Shown here: piece after piece, positions 18,051 to 27,400 of the stretch
Position numbering within the stretch: the stretch's first letter is position 1
Layout of the letters: every line of letters starts with the position of its first letter
Origin: Myxococcales bacterium
GTDB lineage: Bacteria > Myxococcota_A > Bradymonadia > UBA7976 > UBA1532
NCBI GenBank assembly: GCA_020633555.1
Contig: JACKDL010000029.1
Coordinates: forward strand, 6,049-70,048
Direction: 5' to 3'
DNA: 64,000 nucleotides
Made by a program: the position numbers and the translations under genes
The notes under the pieces: generated by a model
What the model was told of the DNA's origin: nothing
What the model saw: only the letters and a program-made list of their open reading frames with translations
Databases searched by the model: none

Positions 18051-19234
18051 CGCAGCACCGCCCAGGCCAGCCCCAGCAGCGCGCCCACCACCACTGCCAG
18101 CAAGGTGTAGCGGGGCGCCGCGGGCCGCCAGGTCGCCAACTCCAGCGTGCCCTCCAGCTCGGGCGGCATGGCGGGCGTGGGCGCGGTGGTGCTGTCGTCC
18201 ACGCGGGTCATGCGGCGGGGGGTCCGGTCGGCCGTCGGCGGGGTGGGATCGAGCCGTGGCCCCAGCGCTGCCACCACTTCTTCGGCGCTCAGGCGCACGC
18301 GCGGATCGCGCTTGGACACCGGACCGTCCGCTGCGGTGGGGCCCGCCTCGGCGGTGGGCAGCGGGGGCGCAGTGGGCTCGGGCGGCGCCGCGCGGGTGGT
18401 GGCCTCGGGATCCTGGTCTTGCAGCGTCGGCGCCGCCTCGCCCGCCGGGCGCGGCGGCTGGCTGGGCATCCCCGTCAGCGCCGTGGCCACGGGATCGGCG
18501 GGGATTGCCAGCGGGGCCGGCGTCAGCGGCCGGTCCTTCGCCAGCGGGCGCCCCAAGGCGCCCAGGATGCGCCCGATGTCGCCCATGCGCCGGGTGGGAT
18601 CGGCCGCGGCGGCGCGGGCCAGCGTGGGCCCCAGCGGGGCGGGCAGCTCGGGGGCCAGACGGCGCACGCACGAGGCCAGCGCATAGACGTCGTGGCTCGG
18701 GGCAGGGGGCCCGCCCTCAGGTGGCGCGTAGGGGCCGGCCAGATCCGCGGGATCGGCCATGAGGCTGGCGGCGCCCACCTCGCCGATCCAGCCGATGGGC
18801 CCCTGCGGGGTGGCCTGGACGTGGATGACCTCGGGGCGCAGCGCGCCGTGGGTCAGGCCGCTGGCGTGCAGGCGGGCCAGGGCGCGCAGGAGCTGATCCA
18901 GCAGCTCCACCACCTGTGCGGGCTCCGCGCTGGGCAGCCACCGGGCCAGGGGGCGGCCTTGCGGCGGCGGGAAGACCAGCGTGGCCTGCCCGTCGGGCAG
19001 CTCGCCGTGGTCCAGCAGCACGCCCAGCCGTGGGTGCCGCAGCCGCATGAGCCCCTGGGCCAGCCGCTGCCGCTGGCGCCGCTCCAACGGCCGGCGGACC
19101 ACCAGCAGGTGCACCGGGCGCTCGAAGCGCAGATCGAAGCCGCTGCGGAGATCGCCGGCGGGGTGGGCCCCCAGGACGCTGTCGATGCGGTACTTGCCGA
19201 GGAGGATCTCCCCGGTGGGGGCCGGCCCGTTCAT
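18047..19234 (-). CDS. Membrane-anchored Ser/Thr pseudokinase
   Basis: 395 aa. Residues about 12-225 follow the bacterial Hanks-kinase layout (LLGKYRIDSVLG, RHPRLGVLLDHG, SHDVYALASC) but lack the active groups. The VAIK lysine is replaced (HLLVVRRP), the HRD loop reads THGALRPEVI, and no DFG is present (GWIGEVGAAS). A Pro/Thr/Ala-rich linker of about 130 residues leads to a single C-terminal membrane helix (YTLLAVVVGALLGLAWAVL), so the kinase-like domain is cytoplasmic. Likely a phosphorylation-independent binding or scaffold protein. The ATG at 19246 is an alternative start. It is upstream partner of gluQ. Confidence 0.8.
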   Translation of the reverse strand: MNGPAPTGEILLGKYRIDSVLGAHPAGDLRSGFDLRFERPVHLLVVRRPLERRQRQRLAQGLMRLRHPRLGVLLDHGELPDGQATLVFPPPQGRPLARWLPSAEPAQVVELLDQLLRALARLHASGLTHGALRPEVIHVQATPQGPIGWIGEVGAASLMADPADLAGPYAPPEGGPPAPSHDVYALASCVRRLAPELPAPLGPTLARAAAADPTRRMGDIGRILGALGRPLAKDRPLTPAPLAIPADPVATALTGMPSQPPRPAGEAAPTLQDQDPEATTRAAPPEPTAPPLPTAEAGPTAADGPVSKRDPRVRLSAEEVVAALGPRLDPTPPTADRTPRRMTRVDDSTTAPTPAMPPELEGTLELATWRPAAPRYTLLAVVVGALLGLAWAVLR

Positions 19235-19289
19235 GGCGCGCACCATAGCACCCGCCGGGCCGGGAGGGAGCCCCGAACCTGGGGGCCGA

Positions 19290-20342
19290 TCAGTGCCCGG
19301 GCGGGGGCATGGCGGGCATGCCGGGGGGCATCCCGGGCATCCCGCCCGGCATGCCGGGCATGCCCATGCCACCGGGCATGCCCATGCCACCGGGCATGCC
19401 GCCGGGCTGGGGCGCGTCACCGCTCTTGATGAACTTGTCGGGGGTCTGGGTGAGCAGGCTGTCGACGGCGTACTTGCTGACCTTCACCACGAAGTCGCTG
19501 TCGTCGGCCTTCACGTAGTGGTGCTCGTCGACCTTGGCGCCCACCGTGTAGGTGGTGGTCTTGTCGCCGGCCACCAGCTCGACGGTGGTGCCGTTTGCCA
19601 GGCCGTACTCGGGCTTCACCGTCTTGCCCACGGGCTCCACGAGCTGAACCGACCGGGCGGCGGACACGAACGCGTCGATGCGCGAGCTGTCGGTGGGGGC
19701 GTCGGGCGGCAGCTCGGTCACCGACCACTGGGTGCTCTCGTCTTTCACCAGCGTCACCGTGCCGGCGGGGTTGCGCACGGTGATGCGGGTGGGGTCTTCG
19801 ACCTTGATGTACTGGGTGTCGACGTAGGTGCTGGCCCGGTCGCTCAGCGCCCAGGCCGACACCCCGCGGGCCAGGAACACCTCGCCCTGATCGGCCCGCC
19901 GCACGTGCACGCTGGTGCCCTTGGCGCCCCCGATCACCAGGTCGTGGGCCTTGCCGGCGGCGGTGAGCTGGACCTTCTTGTCGAACTCCCGCTCGCCCAC
20001 CTTCAGCGCGTTGTGGCTGGTGGCGTGGGTGGCCACGGGCGCCCGCACCTTCAGGCCCGCCAGCTTGTTGACCACCTCGTCGACCTTCTCGGCCTTGGCG
20101 GGGTAGTCGTCTGCGGTGCTGACCACCCAGCCGTCGCCCTTCTTGGTCAGGGTCAGGGGCCTGGCGGGGCTGTCCTCGCTGCCCTTGTTGGTCAGCGTCA
20201 CCGCGGTGACCGCCGCGGGCTCGAAGTCGAAGAACGGCCGCGCGGCGTCGCCGCTGGGGCCGCCGCGGGTACCCCAGGTCACGGCGGCCAGCGCCACCTG
20301 GGCCCCCAGGGCCACCGCCAGGATGGTGTTGGTGCGCTTCAT
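19290..20342 (-). CDS. DUF4340 protein with Met/Gly/Pro-rich tail (Gld-type exporter partner)
   Basis: 350 aa. One N-terminal membrane anchor (TILAVALGAQVALAAVTW) precedes repeated beta units containing TLTKKGDGWVVSTADDYPAKAEKV in part and WSVTELPP, characteristic of DUF4340 proteins found beside GldG-type ABC genes. The last about 38 residues are a GGMP/GMGMPG array encoded by tandem DNA repeats, unlike the rest of the protein. It starts 1 base after the fused permease gene stop, in the same operon. The role is probably periplasmic and exporter-linked; the substrate is unknown. Confidence 0.85.
   Translation of the reverse strand: MKRTNTILAVALGAQVALAAVTWGTRGGPSGDAARPFFDFEPAAVTAVTLTNKGSEDSPARPLTLTKKGDGWVVSTADDYPAKAEKVDEVVNKLAGLKVRAPVATHATSHNALKVGEREFDKKVQLTAAGKAHDLVIGGAKGTSVHVRRADQGEVFLARGVSAWALSDRASTYVDTQYIKVEDPTRITVRNPAGTVTLVKDESTQWSVTELPPDAPTDSSRIDAFVSAARSVQLVEPVGKTVKPEYGLANGTTVELVAGDKTTTYTVGAKVDEHHYVKADDSDFVVKVSKYAVDSLLTQTPDKFIKSGDAPQPGGMPGGMGMPGGMGMPGMPGGMPGMPPGMPAMPPPGH
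19359..19394 (-). repeat. Perfect 18-bp tandem duplication in the Met/Gly tail
   Basis: CATGCCCATGCCACCGGG occurs twice in direct succession, inside a wider Gly/Met/Pro-coding array at about 19297-19410. The unit encodes PGGMGM. Exact identity suggests recent slippage. Confidence 0.8.
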
Positions 20343-20343
20343 G

Positions 20344-23217
20344 TCACGCCTCCCCCACGAGCTGGATGGGCTTGGCCAGCCGGCGCCGGGTCAGCCCCAG
20401 GAAGACCACGGCCGCCAGGGCCAGCAGCACGATGACGTAGTTGGCGATCTCGTAGCGGGTGCGCGTCTCGGGCTGCATGGGGCGCAGCGTGCGCGCGAAG
20501 GCGCCCGCCGAGCGGATCTGCAGCAGATCCGTGTCCGCCAGCGACCAGTCGATGAGGTTGCGGATGAACAGCGGGTTGCCGCGGTAGGCCCCGCCGCCCA
20601 CCTGCCGGGCGAGCTGGTTGATGATGTCGGCCATGAGCTCGCTGGAGCCCACCACCACCAGCCGGGCCTCGGGGGTGGACTGCTTCAGGGTGCGCCCGGT
20701 GCGATCCGCCTTCTCGGCGAGGTCGCCCTCGGGCTTCGCGTCCTCGCCGAACAGGGGCGAGGGCTTGTTGGCGAAGAAGCTGGGGAAGGTGCCCGTGAGG
20801 GCCACCGCCAGGTTCTGCCGCCCCGTCTTGGCCTCGGGATCCTTGCCGAAGCCCGCCTTGCCGTACTTCTGGAAGTCGGGCTGGAGCTGCGTGCTGGCCT
20901 GCAGCCAGGTGTCCTCGGAGCTCTTGAGCAGCACCTCGCCCTGCACGCCCTCGCGCTCCACAAGGTTCACCGGGCTGCCCCAGGTGACCGCCAGGCTGGT
21001 CAGGCCCGCCAGGGTCGGGTGGCCCTCGGCGAAGCCGTCGCGGCGTACGTCGGCGAAGAACGGGTAGGGCACCAGCTCGATGCGCTCGAAGGCGAAGGGC
21101 CCCCGCTGCTCGCGCACGGGCACGGGGAAGCTGGTGTTCTGCGGATCCATCACGAAGCTCTGCTCCACCCGGGCCCCGTAGGCCTCGAGCTGATCGAGCC
21201 AGGCGAGCTGCGTCTTGTTGGCGTTGATGCCGAAGCGGTCGGGCTTGATCTCGAAGGCGCCGGTCATGGCGATGACCGCGCCGCCCCGCATCAGGTACTG
21301 GTCTACGGCGAACTTCTGCTTGTCGGTCAGCTCGCCCGGCTTGCCCACCAGCAGCACGTCGATGTCGCCGGGGATGGCCCCGTCCTCGCCGTCCACCAGG
21401 CGCACCTGGAACTCGCTCGAGAGCAGGCCCTCGAGGCCGCGGAAGTCCCGCACGGGGGCGGGCGGCGGGCCGTAGGGGTTCTGCTGGGCCGGCGGGCTGT
21501 CCTGCTTCGTCAGCAGGCCAATGGTCTTCAGGAAGCCGGGGGTCATCCGCTGGATGGCGGCCTCGATGTCGGTGCGCAGGTCGCTGTCACTCAGCTCGCC
21601 CTGCAGGAACACCGGCTCGGCCTTCTCGCCCATGGTCAGCAGGACGTACAGGTAGAAGTTCTTCTCGCCGAACAGGTCCACGGCCATGGGCCGGAAGCCG
21701 TACTTCTGCTGGATCTCGCGGGCCACGTTGGCGTCGCCGGCGGGGTCGATCTGCTCGAAGGTCAGCCGCCCGCCCGTCTTCTCGGCCAGCGCCTCGGCCA
21801 CCTTCTTCAGGCGGGCGGGCACCTCCTCGAACTCCTTGGGCAGGTCGCCGCTGACGTAGGCGGTGAGCTTGGCGGTCTGGCCCGCGCGGGCCATCACCGC
21901 TTCGATGCTCTGGAAGCCCTGGGTCACCTTCTTGATGGACCTGGTGACGTCGTACTCCATGTTCCGCAGGCGGACGACCACCTCGTTGTCGTCGGCGTGG
22001 ATCTCGATCAGGTCGTCGAAGCTCAGCACCTCGTACTCATCGCCGTAGCGGATGAGCACGTGGAAGTAGCTGTTGACCACCGACTCCTCGTTGCGGCCGC
22101 TGATGCGGAAGGGCACCGACTTGATGCCGTACTGATCGTTGATCTCCTCCTCGACCTGGGGGTCGGCGTTGGGATCCACGAAGTTCAGCCGCACGTTGCC
22201 GCCGCCGCGCACCTCGTACTCGGTGAGGAAGTCGCGAATGCGCGGGATGAGCGGGCTGAGCAGCGGGTGGGTCTTCTGGCTGAAGTAGCCGGTGATGGTC
22301 AGCGGCTCGGCCAGCTCGGTCAGGATGTCCTCGGTGACCTGGCTGACGCTGTACTCACCGTCGGCGGTCAGGTCGGCACGCACCTTGGTCACCGGGGCCA
22401 GCCACAGGTTCAGCGCCACCACGTTCAGGGCCGCCAGGGCCACCGCCAGGGTCATGGGGCGGCGCCGGCTCTCGCCGTCCTTCGGCTGGCTCTCCAGGCG
22501 CTTCAGCTCAAGGAAATGCACGTTCAGCGCCAGGAAGAAGGCGGTGAGGCTGCCGTAGTAGGCCAGGTCGCGCAGGTCCAGCACGCCGCGCTCGATGCTC
22601 TCGAAGCGGCTGCCGGTGCCGATGCTGCGCAGGATCTCGCCCGTCTGGTGGCCGAACAGCCCCACGATGCTCTCGGAGCCGATGAAGTACAGCAGGCTGC
22701 CCACGATGGCGGTGACCAGCAGGGCCACGATCTGGTTGTCGGTGCGGGCGCTGACGCACAGGCCGATGGCCAGGTAGGTGCTGGCCACGAGCAGCGCCGC
22801 CACATAGCCGCCGATGACGGGACCCCAGTCCAGGTCCCCCAGCAGGCTGACGGTGATGGGCAGCGGCAGGGTCAGCGCGAGGGCCACGCCGATGAGGCCC
22901 AGGCCGGCCACGAACTTGCCCAGCACCAGGTCGCGCGTCTTCAGGGGCAGGGTCAGCAGCACCTCCAGGGTGCCCATCTTCTGCTCCTCGCTCCACTGGC
23001 GCATGGTGACGGCCGCCACCAGGAAGATCAGCAGCAGCGGCAGCCAACTGAAGAGGGGCCGCACGTCCGCCAGGTTGCGCACGAAGAACTTGCTGGCGGT
23101 GAAGAAGATGAACAGCGTCGCCACCAGGAAGACGCCCAGGAAGATCAGCGCCACCGGCGACAGGAAGTAGCTGCGCAGCTCCTTGCGGGCGGTGGTCTTG
23201 ATGCTCGCGAGGTTCAC
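20344..23217 (-). CDS. Fused ABC-2 permease and GldG-type auxiliary protein
   Basis: 957 aa. Residues 1 to about 245 are an ABC-2 permease like GldF (six hydrophobic segments; RQWSEEQKMGTLEVLLTLPL between helices). Then comes the GldG/ABC_transp_aux region (about 265-900), starting with its own membrane helix and containing ITGYFSQKTHPLLSPLIPRIRDFL and VLLVGKPGELTDKQKFAVDQYL. The last hydrophobic segment, VIVLLALAAVVFLGLTRRRL, is a C-terminal anchor. In Bacteroidota GldF and GldG are separate; here one chain holds both. It follows the ATPase gene directly (stop and start about 1 base apart), so the whole transporter is one operon. Cargo unknown. Confidence 0.9.
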   Translation of the reverse strand: MNLASIKTTARKELRSYFLSPVALIFLGVFLVATLFIFFTASKFFVRNLADVRPLFSWLPLLLIFLVAAVTMRQWSEEQKMGTLEVLLTLPLKTRDLVLGKFVAGLGLIGVALALTLPLPITVSLLGDLDWGPVIGGYVAALLVASTYLAIGLCVSARTDNQIVALLVTAIVGSLLYFIGSESIVGLFGHQTGEILRSIGTGSRFESIERGVLDLRDLAYYGSLTAFFLALNVHFLELKRLESQPKDGESRRRPMTLAVALAALNVVALNLWLAPVTKVRADLTADGEYSVSQVTEDILTELAEPLTITGYFSQKTHPLLSPLIPRIRDFLTEYEVRGGGNVRLNFVDPNADPQVEEEINDQYGIKSVPFRISGRNEESVVNSYFHVLIRYGDEYEVLSFDDLIEIHADDNEVVVRLRNMEYDVTRSIKKVTQGFQSIEAVMARAGQTAKLTAYVSGDLPKEFEEVPARLKKVAEALAEKTGGRLTFEQIDPAGDANVAREIQQKYGFRPMAVDLFGEKNFYLYVLLTMGEKAEPVFLQGELSDSDLRTDIEAAIQRMTPGFLKTIGLLTKQDSPPAQQNPYGPPPAPVRDFRGLEGLLSSEFQVRLVDGEDGAIPGDIDVLLVGKPGELTDKQKFAVDQYLMRGGAVIAMTGAFEIKPDRFGINANKTQLAWLDQLEAYGARVEQSFVMDPQNTSFPVPVREQRGPFAFERIELVPYPFFADVRRDGFAEGHPTLAGLTSLAVTWGSPVNLVEREGVQGEVLLKSSEDTWLQASTQLQPDFQKYGKAGFGKDPEAKTGRQNLAVALTGTFPSFFANKPSPLFGEDAKPEGDLAEKADRTGRTLKQSTPEARLVVVGSSELMADIINQLARQVGGGAYRGNPLFIRNLIDWSLADTDLLQIRSAGAFARTLRPMQPETRTRYEIANYVIVLLALAAVVFLGLTRRRLAKPIQLVGEA

Positions 23218-24162
23218 TTAGGCCGCCTCCTTCGCCCGGTCCACGTGGCGCGCCATCAGGTCGCGGAAGACGTTCTCCAGGCTGGGGGTCTCGGCGCCCA
23301 CGGCGCGCACCGTCCAGCCCGCGTCCACGGCGGCCTTCACGATGGCCGCGCTGGGGTCGCTGCCCTTGGCGCACTGGATCCGCCAGCGCGACACGCCCTT
23401 GGGCGCGTCGTCGCGGCGCACGTGCTCGACGCCCTCCAGCTTCTTCAGGGTCTTCTCGACGGCGCTGGCCTCGCCCTCCAGCTCCAGCCGAACGGTGTTG
23501 CTCGCCAGCATGCCCTCGAGGGTGTCGTCGGCGGCCAGGTGGCCGTCGATGAGCACGACCACCCGGTTACACACCGCCTCGATCTCCGAGAGGATGTGCG
23601 TGGACAGGATGATGGTGGTGTCCTGGGCCAGCCGGCGGATGAGGCTGCGGATCTCGACGATCTGCACGGGGTCCAAGCCGTTGGTGGGCTCGTCCAGCAC
23701 CAGCACCTCGGGCTTGTGCAGTATGGCCTGGGCCAGGCCCACGCGCTGCCGGAAGCCCTTCGAAAGGGTGCCGATGGGCTGGGTCAGCCGCTTCTCGAGG
23801 CCGGTGGCGCGCACGGCGTACGACACCCGGGCCAGGCGGTCGGCGGCGGGGATGCCCCGCAGCTCGGCCATCATCAGCAGGTACTCCTGCACCAGCATCT
23901 CGGGGTAGAGCGGGGCGCTCTCGGGCAGGTAGCCGATCTGGCGCTGGACCCCGATGCGGTCGGTGCGCACGTCCTTGCCGCCCACCGTGATGGTGCCCGC
24001 GGTGGGCTCCAGGTAGCCGGTCATGATCTTCATCACCGTGGTCTTGCCCGCGCCGTTGTGGCCCAGCAGGCCGACGATCTCGCCGCGCTGGACCTCGAAG
24101 GACACGCCGTCCACCGCTCGGATGTCGCCGTAGCGTTTCTCCAAGCCCTTGACCGAAATCAT
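23218..24162 (-). CDS. ABC transporter ATP-binding protein (GldA-like)
   Basis: 314 aa. Walker A GHNGAGKTT, signature LSKGFRQRVGLAQ, Walker B VLVLDEPTNGLD and the switch His in STHILSE are all intact. A C-terminal extension of about 90 residues (EGEASAVEKTLKKLEGVEHV onward) resembles that of GldA/CcmA-type ATPases. The ATG at 24162 is chosen because GGGAG lies about 10 bases upstream and the ABC fold starts there. First gene of the exporter operon; 246 bases separate it from the divergent repeat-lipoprotein gene. Confidence 0.93.
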   Translation of the reverse strand: MISVKGLEKRYGDIRAVDGVSFEVQRGEIVGLLGHNGAGKTTVMKIMTGYLEPTAGTITVGGKDVRTDRIGVQRQIGYLPESAPLYPEMLVQEYLLMMAELRGIPAADRLARVSYAVRATGLEKRLTQPIGTLSKGFRQRVGLAQAILHKPEVLVLDEPTNGLDPVQIVEIRSLIRRLAQDTTIILSTHILSEIEAVCNRVVVLIDGHLAADDTLEGMLASNTVRLELEGEASAVEKTLKKLEGVEHVRRDDAPKGVSRWRIQCAKGSDPSAAIVKAAVDAGWTVRAVGAETPSLENVFRDLMARHVDRAKEAA

Positions 24163-24344
24163 GAGTTCGCTCCCATTCCCCCTGAGGTCGCGGCCGGTGC
24201 GAACCGCCGCGCCGCCGTCGATATTCCGTGCCGGGTCCGAGCGGCCCGCACGCCCGCTGGGGCGCCCGGCCGTCGGGATGCTCATGGATGGTCGGCACCC
24301 TTAAGCGCCGCGCGGGCGGATGCAACCGGCTTTTTTTTCTGGGC

Positions 24345-24374
24345 CTGCACCGGAACCCGGGCCGCTGCTAGATT
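24345..24374 (+). promoter_or_regulatory. Candidate promoter of the Asp-repeat lipoprotein
   Basis: CTGCAC, 18 bases, TAGATT in a locally AT-richer stretch that also holds an eight-T run (24331-24338). The start ATG lies about 35 bases downstream, with GGGGA before it. The -35 match is weak. Confidence 0.4.
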
Positions 24375-24408
24375 GCCCGGGAACGAGGGGAAACGCGGGG
24401 ACTTCAGA

Positions 24409-27400
24409 ATGGCGAAGTGGTTGATTGTGGCGTTGGCCGCCGCGGCCGTGGGCTGCACCGAGGGCGGAGGCGGCACGAAGGTGGTCGGCGGCGACATGGG
24501 CGCCGTGGACGGGGGCGGGGCCGGCGGGGCCGGGGGCATGGGCGGCGCCGGTGGCGGCGGGCCCGTACCCCAGTGCGCAAACCGCATGGATGACGACGGC
24601 GACGGCGCGGTGGATCTGAACGATCCCGGCTGCGCCAACGCCCAGGACGACGACGAGAGCGACGATCCGCCGCCACCCCAGTGCGCGAACGGCGAGGACG
24701 ATGACGGCGACGGCGCCATCGACTTCCCGGCGGATCCGGGCTGCGCTTCGCGGCAGGACGTCGACGAGTCCGACGATCCGCCCGCGCCCGCTTGCAGCAA
24801 CGGCGTGGACGATGATGCCGACGGCCTCGTCGACTTCCCCGAGGATCCGGGCTGCGGCTCCGCCCAGGACGACGACGAGTTCGACGACGGGGTGAACCTG
24901 CCTCAGTGCGGCGACGGCATCGACAACGACAATGACGGCATGGTGGACCTGTCGGACCCGGGCTGCGCGAGCCCGGCTGATCCGCGTGAGGCGGATCCCG
25001 ATCAGCCGCCCGCCTGCAGCAACCGGGTGGATGACGACGGCGACGGCATCATCGACTTCCCCGCCGAGCCCGGCTGCTCGGCGGCGGGCGATGAGGACGA
25101 AGCGGATCCTGCCCAGCCCCCCCAGTGCGCCAACGGCCTGGACGACGACGGCGACGGCCAGGTGGACTACCCCCTGGACCCGGGCTGCGCGGGCGTGGGC
25201 GACCGCGATGAGGTGGATCCGCCCGTGATCCCCGCCTGCGCCGATGGGGTGGACAACGACCGCGACGGCGCCACCGACTACCCCGAGGACCGCGGCTGCA
25301 GCGCCGCGGCCGACGGCAGCGAGTTGGGCGCCTGCGGCGTGGTGTACGACGCCGTGGAGCTGGAGGCGGGGCGGACCCTGCTGGGCGACTCCCGGCGCGG
25401 CAGCTTCGAGAGCGAGGGCTCGTGCGGCGGGCGCGGCGCGCCCGAGGTGGTGTTCAGCTATCGGCTGGACCGGGCCGTCGAGGCGCTGGTGATCCGGACC
25501 GACCTGCCCGAGACCCAGGTGGAGACCACGCTGTACGTGCGGCGGGCCTGCCTGGACCCCGCCAGCGAGCTGGCCTGCGTGCGCGAGCCCATGAACGACG
25601 GGGTGGCCGGCAATGTGCTGACCCTCCAGCGGCCCACGGCGGGCGACTACTATATCTTCCTGGACGGGGCGGGCGGCCGCGGCGGCGACTTCGCCCTGGC
25701 CGTCGAGGAGGTGCCCCTGGCGCAGTGCCTCAACGGCATCGACGACGACGGCGACGGGCGGCGGGACTACCCCAATGACCCCGGCTGCCAGCGCCCCGAG
25801 GACCGCGACGAGACCGATCCGCTGACGCCGCCGGCGTGCGCGAACGACGAGGACGACGACGGTGACGGGCAGGTGGATCACCCGCTGGACCCCGGCTGCT
25901 CCTCGGCGGCGGACGACGACGAGACCGACCAGTGCGGCCCGGGCGTGCGCTTCGAGGACTACCCGGTGGGGCAAGCGTCGGTGCGCTTCGACACCTCGGT
26001 GGACGGCACGAACCAGTTCGTGGGCTCGTGCGGCGGGCGGGGCGCGGCCGAGAAGGTGCTGCGCTATGTGAACCCCTTCAACGCCGAGGTGGTGTTCAGC
26101 GTCGACCACGAGGAGACCATCGAGAACACCATCGTCTACCTGCGCACCGACTGCGTGAACCAGAACGCCGAGCTGGGCTGCGACACCGGGGCCGCCGCGC
26201 TGCCGAACCAGCCCGCCAGCACCAAGGGCACCCTGCGCATCGACCGGCTGCCGCCGGGCGAGTTCTTCCTCATCGTGGACCACGCCTTCGGCATGGGCGG
26301 CCCCGTGAAGCTGTCGGTGACCGTGGAGCGCCTGCCGCCGGGCTGCAGCGACGGCATCGACAACGACGAAGATGGCCGCGTGGACGCCGACGACGCCGGC
26401 TGCGAAGGGCCGAACGACGAGGACGAGCGCGATCCCGAGGACCCGCCGGTGTGCTTCGACGGGGTGGATCAGGACGCCGACGGCCTCATCGACTACCCCT
26501 ATGATCCGGGCTGCGTGGCCAAGGGGGGCGCGAGCGAGGTGGATCCCGCCCAGCCCGCCCAGTGCAGCGACGGCATCGACAACGACGCCGACGGGGTCAT
26601 CGACTTCCCGCGGGACGTGGGCTGCTTCGCGGCGTCCGACCCTGAGGAAGGCGGCGGCCGGCCCGCGTGCAGCAACCGCATCGACGACGATCAGGACGGC
26701 CTGACCGACTGGCCGCTGGACCCCGGCTGCTCGGCGCCCGGCGATCTGGGCGAGGCCGACGACGATCCGCCCCCGGCCTGCTGGGACGAGCTCGACAACG
26801 ACCGCGATGGCCTGGTGGACTTCCCCTTCGATCCCGGCTGCGAGGGGGCCGGCGATCGCGACGAGGTGGATCCGGCGGTGCCCGCCCAGTGCAGCAACGG
26901 GCTGGACGATGACGGCGACGGCATCATCGACTTCCCGCGGGACCCCGGCTGCGCCGCGGCGGGGGAGGACGACGAGGCGGATCCCGCCTTCGCGCCCCAG
27001 TGCGCCAACGGCCGCGACGATGACGGCAACGGGCGCACCGACTGGCCCGATGATCCCGGCTGCCGCTTCGCGGCGGACGACCGCGAGGCCCTGGACGGGC
27101 CCGTCCCCGCGCGGTGCAGCGACGGCGTGGACAACGACGACGATGGCCTGGTGGACCTGCGGGACCCCGGCTGCCAGGGCGCCCGCGACGACGACGAGGC
27201 GGATCTGGCCGAGGCGCCCTTCTGCGCCAACCAGATCGACGACGACGGCGATGGCGCCATCGACTGGCCCGCGGACGACGGCTGCGCGGCCCAGGGCGAT
27301 CAGTGCGAGCAGGCCGGCTACGGCATCTGCGACGGGGTCTGCGAGGACCTGGTGAACGACGAGGCCAACTGCGGCGTGTGTGGCCGCACCTGCGAGGCCG

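Noticed and set aside
20116..24408. In-frame upstream extension of the Asp-repeat gene by about 1430 codons
   Set aside because: It runs antisense to the ABC exporter operon; the lipoprotein signal and ribosome binding site fix the start at 24409.
24574..27303. Possible CRISPR array from the regular repeat spacing
   Set aside because: The repeats are in-frame, degenerate and encode a protein; no identical repeats with unique spacers.
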